Origin: Lichenostomus cassidix
Taxonomy: Eukaryota; Chordata; Aves; Passeriformes; Meliphagidae
Length of the DNA: 64,000 nucleotides
Direction of reading: 5' to 3'
Assembly (NCBI GenBank): GCA_008360975.2
Contig: CM039184.1
Location: 33,281,797 to 33,345,796, forward strand
A program made the position numbers and the translations under genes. Below, piece by piece: positions 1-11,200 of this stretch. The notes beneath the pieces are model-generated. The model saw only the letters and a program-made list of their open reading frames with translations, was not told the origin of the DNA and made no database searches. How positions within the stretch are numbered: the first letter of the stretch is position 1; each line of letters starts with the position of its first letter.

Positions 1-694
1 GTGTTTAGAAGTCATTAGATGTCCTTTTAGATATATATTTGTATATGGAAATGTCCATACTGTGGTAGAATGACCATTTCAGAAAGGACAAGTAAAAAGC
101 TGATAGCATCAAAAACTCCCTGTAGAAGTCAGATCAACACATAAACTCCCTTTGCCCCAGAAATCCTAAATTAACTATGATTTTTTATCATGGTTATCTC
201 ACTTTTTCTAGTTCCCTGATGATCTGTTACACTAATTATTATTTTTGATACAAAGAAGAGGAAAAAAAGAAAAAAAAAAGAAAAAAAATAAAGCCAGGCA
301 TTTGACATTTATAAAGTTTTAATGTGTTTAAAGCCATTTTAAAACATAGCCAAGCATTCAGCCAAAGATCTGCCTTCCTCTTCAGCCCCTGATAAAATAT
401 CAATACAAAACTTATTTTCTGTGGATTATGAAGAGCAGTGAGATACAGGACCCAACTGAATGAATAAGGATATATAGTAAATATGTTATTCAACATTATC
501 TGTAAAAGGTAGAATTATTTATTAGGTGTTTTTGATTACAAAAATCTGGAAGGATTCTCCATCTTAAAACATTATGTCTAAGGATTAATGTTCAGTACAA
601 GATGATTTACCTGTAGGACTCTGTTCCTGAAGGCCTCCTAACACTTTCTCCCCTAGATCTGCTTTTAGCTCGAGATCCTCCTCATGATCTCGAA

Positions 695-786
695 ATATCG
701 AAAGAGGACAACAGAAATATCCATATTTCTGTATATCCATATCCATATTGTAAATATATATTTACAGATATCGAAAGAGGACAACA
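695..786. repeat. 19-bp direct repeat flanking two AT palindromes
   Basis: ATATCGAAAGAGGACAACA occurs at 695-713 and again, without change, at 768-786 (period 73). Between the copies lie the near-palindrome GAAATATCCATATTTC and the perfect palindrome GTAAATATATATTTAC (750-765). Confidence 0.85.
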
Positions 787-1251
787 TGAAACATACTGTT
801 ACCTATTCTACCTTTTGTATACCTGCATGATGGGAGAAATTATTCTTGTACTCATGAACTTTTTCTGAATTTAGCACACTTGCCAGCTCACCAAACTGTA
901 ACAGAAGGGGCAGAAATAGAGCAACTATGATTTTAAATATTACAATGCTAACTAGAAAGGAATATCAAATAAAAGCCACTTTAAAGGTGGTATTCAATGA
1001 CAGACCTTGTGGGCCAAAGTAAGTAATTGTAGATAATACCTCTGCATGTGGAAATTTAAGCTTAAGTTTATTGAAAGAGACACCACTTTCAAACATGAGA
1101 CAAAATATTTTTAAATTAGCAATTGTGGTTCATGCTGGCAAAGCTCACATCATAAAGTATTTGTATTTTAGGACACTAGAAGACAGTTTTATGTTTTCAA
1201 TAAACGATAGCAAGGAAAAGCAGAAATCCCCCAAACATCTGCTTATTTTAC

Positions 1252-1316
1252 AGAATCAAAGAATAAGCTGAGTTGGAAGGGACCCACACAGATCATCAAG
1301 TCCAACTCCTCAGTCA
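1252..1316 (-). mobile_element. CR1 LINE 3'-end remnant
   Basis: The plus strand reads TTGGAAGGGACCCACACAGA followed by TCATCAAGTCCAACTCCT. This is the complement of the conserved CR1 3' tail (GGACT..GATGATC..GGGTCCCTTCCAA). Only about 65 bp is recognisable, so it is a strongly 5'-truncated or decayed copy in minus orientation. Confidence 0.7.
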
Positions 1317-1848
1317 GCTTCAAGTTATACTCTAAAAAGAAATAAATTTATCTGAAGAACAGTGAAAAAGAACTTTACAGTAGGACTTTACTCTTGGAAC
1401 TATCAATGCACAGTTCAACTGCTATTCTAAATAAGTTCTTTGGTAATTACATTTTTAAAAACTATTCAAATATTTGAGGGGTTAAAAACTAATTATGCCC
1501 CCAACTGTTTCCATTTTAAGAGTACTCCTAGGTCTTTTCCAATTTCAAGTATAACCTTAAAAATTCCTTTTTACTTACAAGCTTCTTTTCCATCTGGTTT
1601 TCTGTACCAGTACCTACAGTGATATCAACTAGCAAAGATGGGTCACACATAACTAATGATCCTTTCCTTTTTTTCTTTCAATTTGATAGCATTCACAAAT
1701 TAAAGCATTGTAAATGGTAGCTGTCCTGTCAAATGATATTGAAAGTTTAAAATGATTAGTACTAAGCCATAAATAGGAATCCAACTTCAGAAAAAACTGA
1801 AGTTATGGTTTTGTACATGTCTATTTAAATCACATGAAAATAAGGCAC

Positions 1849-1885
1849 ATGGCAATACAAAAGTAGCAATGGCAATACAAAAGTA
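1849..1885. repeat. Short tandem duplication (period 20)
   Basis: ATGGCAATACAAAAGTA is present at 1849-1865 and 1869-1885, about 50 bp into the intron after the exon C donor. Confidence 0.85.
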
Positions 1886-1935
1886 CAGAAAATCATCAAA
1901 GAAAGCATCAAATAAGACAAGCAGAAATTGCTTAC

Positions 1936-2055
1936 TGGTTCTTTCAGGCCTTTGAACAATCCTAGTCTTCTTATTCTGAATTCCACTTTCATGAAGTGCC
2001 TTAAACCAGTCTCGCAATCTGTTTGCAACTTCCCTGAATTCCAGGTCACTGCATA
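1936..2055 (-). CDS. SPOCK3: SPOCK3 (testican-3) internal exon C: start of EC (SPARC-type) calcium-binding domain
   Basis: This 120-bp minus-strand exon has the acceptor TTGTTTTCCAG and the donor GTAAGC (exon end ACC-A). Both ends are in phase 1. It encodes CSDLEFREVANRLRDWFKAL, then HESGIQNKKTRIVQRPERT. LEFREVANRLRDWFKALHESG is the helix that opens the extracellular calcium-binding domain of testican-3. The last base (A) of the exon would pair with GA of the next exon to give the Arg of the RFDTS segment known in the family. That exon lies left of the window, so the EF-hand pair, thyroglobulin domain and acidic tail are not seen. All 40 codons are open. An open frame continuing past the donor on this strand is simply intron read-through. 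Confidence 0.96.
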
Positions 2056-3016
2056 CTGGAAAACAAAATGCAGAGCTGTTTAATGTTTTTCTCCAGAATG
2101 CTAAACAGAACTTTTCAAATTATGCTAAAAAAAATCCCCCAAACCCCTACAAAAACCAAATCACATAAAATAAAACAAACATATAAGTTCCACAGCTTTT
2201 TTAAATTCATTCAATTCACTTGTATTGTTTAGGTACGCCTTCAAAACCCAACAAAGGTCCTCAGAAATAAGTGCCTGATGTATAAAGAAATAATAAAATT
2301 ACAGATATCTAGAAATTAAAAACCTCATTCATATACTACTACAAACAGTTTTAGCACAGGAATTTTCACATCTTACTGCAGATGAGGCTGAGACACCCAT
2401 GACAGTCTTCTGTCTTTTCATTTCCCTGTTCATTAAGGCAATACTAATGCAAGCCCTACCGGAACAGGTTGGAGATGTAATTTAGGTGATAATCATGAAT
2501 ACACAACCGGTTTTCTATGCTGAGGCATGAAAAGAGGAAATAGGGTTGACAGTAAAAGTGTTTCAACGGTGTGCTGGAAGCCTATATAATAGAAAGGAGC
2601 TTCACAGACCAAACTCATGAGCACCTAATGGCAAGCAGGCAACTGTACAGCTGCTTAGTGGTGGGAAGGATGGACTCTCTGACCAGAAATAGTAAAGGCA
2701 GAAAAAGCACATTAGACCGAAGAGAACATCGGTAGCACCAAGAGCAGTAGATTAGTAGCAGACTGGCTGAAGTGCTGTACAGTACTGGCAGTTCATATTT
2801 ACTCCAGCCACAGAAGGTATTAGAGATGCGCAGTCAAGAGGCTTATTCACTGAGAAGACAAAGAATGGGCAGGCTTGAAACAAGTAGATATCACTCCCAG
2901 AATTCCATCTTCCCATGTGTTTGGAAAAAGGTAGAAGATAAAAGTAGTAATAGTATCTGGAAAAAGCCAAGAGCAGAAAAGACACCAGATGCATCCCTAC
3001 TAAGGTAACAAAATAC

Positions 3017-3246
3017 CTTCCACTGCCATTCGTAATAGCTGTCACTTCCAAATTGGGATCACTTTCCAAGTCGACCAGTAACGGAATAAGGTACAACCTG
3101 AAGAGCTCATACCTAAGTGGCAGAGCTTCACAGTGAAACTCTTGAAAATAAATCTCCAGTTTGCTTCTTTTTCCTTTATAGTGAGGCAATGCAACATATT
3201 TAGTGGCCTTCAGCACTTCATTAAATTGAACAACACTGTGAAACAC
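3017..3246 (-). other. Candidate 230-bp exon of unknown identity
   Basis: The minus-strand frame is closed by a TAG that is itself the acceptor (TTTTAATACAAATAG). It is then open for 76 codons to a possible donor (GGAAG before GTATTTTG). The peptide begins VFHSVVQFNEVLKATKYVAL and contains FQEFHCEALPLRYELFRLYL and LLVDLESDPNLEVTAITNGS. It has balanced, protein-like composition and the DNA retains several CpGs. It is not testican and would break the SPOCK3 frame (230 is not a multiple of 3). It may be a relic of another gene, an unannotated exon, or chance. Confidence 0.3.
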
Positions 3247-3741
3247 CTATTTGTATTAAAATAAGATTGAAACGTCATTATGTCAACAACTATCAATGCC
3301 TGTACAAACACATGCATCTAAGCACTGGATTATTTATGCTTTACTGAAGTCTCTCTTGATACTTTGATTCTATCCATGAAAGACTTTAAGTACAATCTAT
3401 ACATACATTTGCATATGTTATAGACTGACATTTCTATAAAACTTGTATTTGTGCTTCACTCCTGTGTAACAGAACTATTTCTTTCCTGATAATTTGATAG
3501 GAAACTGGGAAAAAATAATCATAAACAGGCATGTGTACTCAAAAATGTATTACAACAACCAGATGAAAATGGTCTCCTGACCCAAGACTACGTATCATAA
3601 CCCACAATTGTGGGATTTTTCTGTTTGTTACAGCAACACCTTCCTGTACCAACCCTTGCAATCAGTTGACAGGTCAGCATAAACAATCAGCTATTAACTT
3701 GGGACACCCTGCTCCTCTTTAATTTTCCCTTCCATTACAGC

Positions 3742-4235
3742 TGTATATTGGTTTGTATGGCCAGGGTTTGGTAGCAGGAGGCTACAGGAGTTGCTTCTGT
3801 GAGAAGCTGCCAGAAGCTTCCTCCATGTCCAGCAGAGCCAACATCAGCCAGCTCCAGGACAGTTCCACTGCTGGCCAAGGCCGAGCCAGTCAGGAATGAG
3901 AGTAACTCCTCTGTGGTTACACAAGTAAGAAGGAAAAGAAAGTCATTGCACAGATGGAATTGCAGCCAGAGTGGGATGAGAATCTGTGAGAGGAACAGCT
4001 CTGCAAACACCAAGGTCAGTGGAGAAGGAGGGACAGGAGGTGCTCCAGGCACCAGAGCTGGAATTCCTCTGCAGCCCATGGTGAAGATCATGGTGAGGGA
4101 GCTGTGCCCCTGAGCCCATGGAGGAGCATGGGGAAGCACAAATCCAGAAGCTCCCAGAGGAGACCTGGGCTGGAGCAGATGAATGCCTGAAAAATGTGAA
4201 CCTATGGGAAACTCTTGCTGGGGAAGGCTCCTGTA
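3742..4235 (+). mobile_element. Avian endogenous retrovirus LTR fragment (solo, 3'-truncated)
   Basis: The segment begins TGTATATTGGTTTGTATGGC and continues through gtagcaggaggctacagg, gagaagctgccagaagcttcc, cactggccaaggccgagcca and the repeated gcagcccatggtgaagatc..gagcccatggagg motifs. I recognise this composition as the start of a common bird LTR whose full length is roughly twice this. The usual 3' half with the polyadenylation signal is missing, and no gag or pol is attached. Open frames on both strands here are LTR shadows. The family name is not certain. Confidence 0.7.
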
Positions 4236-7200
4236 CTTCTAAATATATTATGATTAGTATTTAAAAGATATTTAAAACAAATTTAATTATTATTAACACA
4301 GTACATGAAACAATTACCTTGCATGAACCTGTTTCCAAGTTAAGTTATAAACACATAAACTCACCAATTGTCTATTAATGTTTTTTGCACGTTCTTACAT
4401 CAGGAAAATAATCTGGAAACTGATCTACAGCTCTCAAACCTATGCATAGCAAATTGCAAAATTGCATACAACTCTATTGTTACATGCAGAAGACATATTT
4501 TAAAAATTTTCATTGAAGTATTTTGGTATGATATACATGAACAGCTAAAGCAAATTCCAGAACAACTCATGAACAATGTTATTTTCTTTAACATTCTTTC
4601 TATATTAATGTGCATTACAAGTAGGGTTCAAACTTATTCATAAGCATAGGAATTACTATAACTTAACACATTATGAATACTAGTTTTAATGTTGATTGAA
4701 ACTTTAACTTTTTTTTTATTTGCATCAATCTGATCAGGCTACTCACCAGTCCACAAGGGTAAGTGGCACACTGAGCAGTCATCTTCAGATTATGAAAACA
4801 GCTCAATTTCTGGCTTACAGGGCAAGCACCACACTCAGGTATAGTCTAGAGGGAAATTTTGCTTCAAGAACTTATATATGTAGCGCCAATTTCAAACAGG
4901 CTGCTGAATAATAAATAATGCCTAACATATTTGTATTTCTCTATCGATCAGCTAAAGACCTTTCTTATCACATTGCAATAAGTCCAATTAAAAAAAAAAT
5001 CTCTTTCCCGGAAGAAAATATTTTTGGTGATAAACAAGAAAAAATTGGGGAAAAGTAAGTCTGGGAGGTAGAACAAGAAATTCTGGAAGATGGTGATGGG
5101 CCTGTAAGCTTTAATATTAAGCAAGGTTAAATGAGATATTGGGAAGATTCACTGTTTTGAGTCTCTTGAATAAACACACACTGTGCATCAGCCTAGGATA
5201 AGGTAATTACGTTATAAAACATTTTAGTTTTGGTGAACCAGACAGCAGGTAATAAAATTCATGTCTGAAAAGATCTGAAAATTACTTGGAAATTATAAAG
5301 TATTCTCCGCTCAAACTTTAAAAAGTAGAAAGCATCTGACTCATACCAGAAAATAAAGAATAGACAATAAAACAAAATATATTCAGGTTATATAAAAATA
5401 TTCAGGTTTTTGATAGTCATCAAAGGAATAGATACAAAAAACATGTTACTGTCTTATTTAAGAAGTAGCATTGAAAATAAGAAAGCTAATTCCTTTTTTT
5501 TTCATAGGTTTTCAGTTAATGAAATAATTTATGAAAAAATACATACATTGAGCATAGTCAGGGATTACTTCATTGTACCCAAGTCACTATAGACAGGGAA
5601 TTTTTTGGTAATAAGAGATATTTCTGCCCACAGTGAGTATAGACTTAAATGCTCAGACATTTAATCCAGCAAAAAAAAAAGAATGCTGAGCATTCAGAAG
5701 TAATGCTAAAAAGTACACTGATTTTTGCCACATATATCACTGCCCATGAATATGTATGACTATAACTTCTGGAAAATAAGAGAATTTGTTAGTTCATTCA
5801 AAAAATAAGAAATGGTGATGCTTAAATATTAGCTTTATTTACAATCAGGTCTTTGAGCATTTCTCAGTATTAGTACACAGATTGCATATTACTTCTTTAT
5901 ATAATAATTATAATAACAACAGCAAATAATAATATTTTTCTTCCCCCCCCTTCCTTTTAGTTTCATAATAAAGTCATACTTCTATACTGCAGCCAAAATG
6001 ACTAAAGCAATATTTGCACATTGAGTAAACTGAGGGCCTCAGACTTAGAGAAAGAATCCCACTTTAAGTTCAATATATACATAGAAAAGCTGAACTCTTA
6101 CAATGTGAGTCATTAATTAGGCACAAAATTATTTCTAACATCTTCCACGCTGAAGATATGACTTTGGATGTCAAATAACTTCAACAATATACTTTTTTTT
6201 CTAAAAGCACTTACCACACTTCAGATTTTTGTTCCTGTTTTGACAAGTAAAAAGGAAAGAAGCAGCTAAGTAGCCTTTCAAATAGTAAGACAAACAATGT
6301 AATTTTCTCTCACACTGAAACTTATCAAGTTTTGCTCAACTTTTTGAGAACATTCAGATGAACATGTAACAGATGTAAAAGACTAAAGTCTAAAAAGTAG
6401 CTTTCAGAAAGTTTTAAGAAGCAGAGACCATATCCAGACATTACCACAGCTACCAATACAACTTGGTTTTCAGAGAGGCTGGGCTGCAGAACATAACAGT
6501 AATACGGAACAAAAAAATGTCAGATATATTTACTGATAATGTATACATTTGGCATTGTTTCTAGTCTGTATCCTGTCTCAGTACACTACCTGCCTCAGCT
6601 CTGCACTTACTCACATGGATTTATGTGAATGAAGTTCATGTTTTGTAACAGTGATGATCAACTTAACAATCCATTCATGAGAATGCTATTTGCCATTGGA
6701 ACATGCTTGCTCAGGGTTATGCTGTATGATGAAAAAATTAAATTAATTAATGGGTTGATACATACTAGAAAATGTTTAGGCACTTTTCATCCCAGTGATG
6801 AGCTTGTAAAGATATGCAGTGGTAAAACTATTGTGTGAATTGGTCTGTACTGATTTAAAATAGGTCAAGATGAGGTAATTCAGATCTATTCAGACTATTA
6901 TTTCACCTGATAGACTGGGAGATGAATCTTTAATGGCAAAAGACAGACAGCAAAGGTTGTAGAAGGCTAGACAGTAATCAAAAATGCATATTAAATCACA
7001 TGAATCCACTCAGGAACCTGCCAAGAAGTACTCCTGTTTTTGTATAATGCCAATGCAAGGCCATCCTGCTATTTCAATCAATTTTAGTAGTCATTAAGAG
7101 ACTTAGTACAAGGTAATATGAAGTCACTAGCTCAAAGGTTACTGGAGTCTACTGTCATTTCAAGCAATGAGACTGTGTTCTAAAACAAACTGCTATGCCT

Positions 7201-8178
7201 CTGCAAAAAATGATGTCAAAACTTATAGGTACTTAATCCAGATATATCTTTATGATAAATATTATTTAAATGTTAGGCTGAACCAACTGTTCAATCTGTT
7301 TTCACATAGAGTAAATGATTTGTGTTGGCATTTGAATATACTTTACAGCTTGAAAGTAAAATATTTGAAAATGCTGTATCAGCCTGAGTTTTTAGTCCCT
7401 TTCAACTCAAGCTAATTAATGAAGTAAAAATAGTGTTACTGAAAGCTGTAAAGACACACAGAATGTATTTCAGCACTAGCAAAATAGATTGAATTCCCTA
7501 ACATATTTAAACCAGTCTTAGCTTCCTGACTTTAAAGAAATTAAGTTATTTTAACAGTGCTTACTTTTTATGTAAACACAGACACATAAAAATTATGCTT
7601 TAGCTTAGGTAGTATTGAATGGACATGGACACAATGAGCATACCGTAATACTGTTATATCAAGGAGTAGCTTTTGCTAAGTGAAGGGTCAAAAAAAGTGA
7701 TTTAGAAAAAGGAAAAATAAGTGATAAACACACCACACACTTATGCAGATGATCTGCCCAGGATTGCTGGACATCCAGAAACCTGGTTTGAGCAGCAATT
7801 CTGAATCAGCTGTGAGCAGAATTACTTGCAGCAGTCTACAGCTGATGCTGATGAAGCCCAATACCTTTTCAATGCATTACCTGAGCATCTGTTCCAACAC
7901 GTGCTTTTAAAAAAAACTTCTGAAAATACAGTAATGCTAAAACTGCCACTAGAACTCAGTGCTGCCTCTAAAGCCAGTATCTACTATAGCAAGCTGGAAC
8001 ATCACAGCACATATACCTACTCAGTGTCAGTACTCTGCACGGCTGCCACTCTGCACAGGTTTATGAATTTAGCCCTGAGGAGCTGATTGCTTGGACTGAA
8101 AATTCCTGGCTCCAGAATAAGGACTAATACCCATGTGGCTATCTCTAAATGTCTAAGAATTGTATTTAAGGGACTTAC

Positions 8179-8219
8179 CATTCCTGCGATACAGAACGGC
8201 ACTTCTAGCTCTGCATCAT
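8179..8219 (-). other. Candidate 41-bp micro-exon
   Basis: On the minus strand, TTACTCTTCCCATTTGTGAC then AG is a fair acceptor, followed by 41 bp and then the consensus-grade donor ATG/GTAAGT. In the phase supplied by exon B it reads DDAELEVPFCIAGM and ends in phase 0, matching the phase-0 start of the 3017-3246 segment. Short segments like this arise easily by chance. Confidence 0.2.
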
Positions 8220-11200
8220 CTGTCACAAATGGGAAGAGTAACATATGGCAAAAAGAAATGTGCTAACAAAACCCATTAAATTTGGCAGAAGGACAAAAAT
8301 CCCTTCAAACCTGTAAGTAAAGGATGGGACAGTAATTTCAGTAATCTTTTTACAGTCCCAAATGTACAGTTAGAAGTGTTTTTTTTTAAAAGAAGCTGTA
8401 AACTGAAAAAATTCATATGTATATTTCTATAAGCTGATGTTTATCAGCCATCTGTTACCTCTAGGGCCAGTGATTTCAGGAAGATACTACCTTGAAATTA
8501 CCAAATAAAAGCATTCTGATTGCGTTACTGTTTAACTAAACATAATGAATTTTCTACTTCACTTAGTCTATGTTACGAGACAATTAATACAAATGCTGCA
8601 AATACTGTATCAGGGAACTGCAGCTGCTTCTTCTTACTGCCCCAAGTTAATGTTCCATAGAGTCATTCTGCACATGATTAATGCTTCAAAAAAAGCAAAA
8701 TTATTTCAATTAAATTACATTTTCCTAAAAGAAATTTGATCTTTTGTGTCCTCATGGTTTCTAAAGGCTTCACATTTAAATATAACAATAATTTTGGAGT
8801 GCAGGAAACATAGTAGAAACCACAACATACAGAATTTACATGCCAAGTTACTGTCTTCAACTTAAAATATGTGGACTCACAGAAACATTGCAATTAAACA
8901 AGACAATACTGATTCCTTAGTTTCTCAGAAGGGTAGGTTCACAGACCTATTGTGGAATTTGCTAATTTATTTTTTGGAGGCTAGTCAATGTATATGGATT
9001 CCTTTGCTAACTGCTGCTAACCTTTACTTTTGGCTATCATGTCTTACCATGCTCTCTTATTCCAAACTATTCATTTCTGAGGATAAAATGATGTTATTAA
9101 TCTGTAAATTGCATAATTATGAATACAGACAGCAAAGATACCAAAGAGATGTTCTACTGTAATATGCTATATTCCAAGATAATATCCAAATATTTCTGTA
9201 TATTCAACTGAATCCTGTATTTCACATAATAGAAGAATGGGAAGTATCAAATTGGGACAGATCTGCAATCTTCTTAGTGGTGAAAGCTTTCAAGGAAATC
9301 ATAAACCAAAAGTGTGGTATTTTTCCAAATTCAGTTTTAAGGATTCCTGAAAGCACTACATGGCTCTGGGACAAGGTCAGGACATTTTCTTCCCTTCAAG
9401 ATTATGCCTGAGTCCTGCAAAGACTTCTTGCATTTGACATACAACCCCTTGAAACATCCTAGACAAAGATAAAGAGATCACTGAACAATGCTCTTCATAA
9501 AGAAAACTTAAAATATGAGTATCATTATTTCACCCTTTCAAATTAGATATTTTTTGAAATCAGAAATGTTCTCTGCTGATAAGAGAGAATAAGAGGTAAG
9601 ACATCATGTCAGGTAACTGCACAGAACCTAGATGGGACTGATGGACCTTTCTATGATGACAGAAAATTACCATTGTTTCTCATTATGAGTATCTACTGGT
9701 TTGCACCTTTTCTCTAGCACAAAAGGGCAGCAGAATTAAACACTGAGCTGAACAATCATCCTTTAATAGAAATAAACTACAATCTGCCCTGCTAGTGTCT
9801 GGCATAAATGAATTTTACATCATACTGGATCCCACTGAAGTCTAACAGATTCAGGGCTGCATCACAGCAATTTACTTTTTTTATATTTAGATTGTGATCT
9901 TATGCTTTAAACCCTTTGTATTTACTCTAACCATTTCCCTGTGAGTTCTTGAATGTTTAATCGCTAACATTGGTCTTTAATCACATAACACTGTTTATTA
10001 AAGAGCACAGTTGCCTGTAGACCTTTCAATGAGGACCAAGAGGGTAGAATTACTCTAATTTAGCTAATTATTTGTATCTTCCCTAAAGTAAGGCCAACAG
10101 AAATAGACAAGCTCTTTCTCTACTATTGAAGAAACCCATGACAATTAATCCATTTTATAGTAAGGTAACCAAATTCCCCTGGCACAGGAATCACAGGCAG
10201 TGAGATGTAAACTCTAGTACACTGTACCACCACCTCAGTGAAATCAGAAGGCTGGTTAAGTAAATGTAATCTGCAGCTGTGTCTCCACATAAATTCACTA
10301 ATCAAAAGTGTAAGGAGAAATGAAGAAACTAATGAGTTTAAAAAGATATGATTAGGGCACAAATATCCAAAATGTTTACAAATGCATACACGAAATATGT
10401 TAGCAAAGTGCAATTATGCATTCAGCACTAAATGGATTGTTCATGAATGTCTGATGTAGATCAGGGAATTTTTATGAGATGTATATGAATATTCATAGAG
10501 ATAGGAATTTATTTACCCTTGGTAATTTCTAATGTGGTTATTCCTATACATATTTTAAATCCAAAAATCCTGCTTTATCAACAGTGATCCTCATATGTGT
10601 TACAGAGACTAGTTAATACACAGATTAGACTGTGTGTGACGTAAATCAACATCAGATCCAAACAAAACACAGTTAGGGATCATTCTTGGTACCATGACAG
10701 GTTTCAGCTCTTTTCCAGCTGTAGTCTTTCTGCTGTCTACTAGCAAGTACAGAAGTTTTTGAAATGAGCTGCTTACAGAAGGCACAAATCAGCAGTGTGT
10801 GTGCAGAACAAAAAGCTATCTTAAAATCCTTATCATATTGAAATCAGTTGTAAAATACTTGCTGATTTCAGTATAGCCAGAATTTTACCCCAATTTTGCT
10901 GCTGTCTAGACCAGCTACTTGGTTCTTTGAAGAGGAAAGGGATGCTAACGCCGATCAACACATCACATCAAGTGATGGTTGTTTAAACAATTCTGCTGAC
11001 ATTTTTCACAATGAAAAATTACATTTCATAAATTCTACAGTCCATTACAAGAAAAGAAAAATACAACCTTTTTTTTAAAAAAGAAATATTACATTTTTTG
11101 AAAAAAATTTATACAAGAAGATGTGTTGTATTTTAGACAAAATCCATTAGAATTACATCCAATTAGAATGTACACTGGTTTTCCACATGGTGATTAAGAA

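Larger units (their letters stand above)
1..1935 (-). other. SPOCK3: SPOCK3 intron downstream of exon C (5' part)
   Basis: AT-rich intron. It contains a short CR1 3' remnant near 1252-1316, an A-rich run near 254-292, a 19-bp direct repeat flanking AT palindromes (695-786), a 17-bp duplication about 50 bp inside the intron (1849-1885), and one exon-like segment (611-688). Nothing else was recognised. Open frames of 60-85 codons here look random. Confidence 0.85.
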
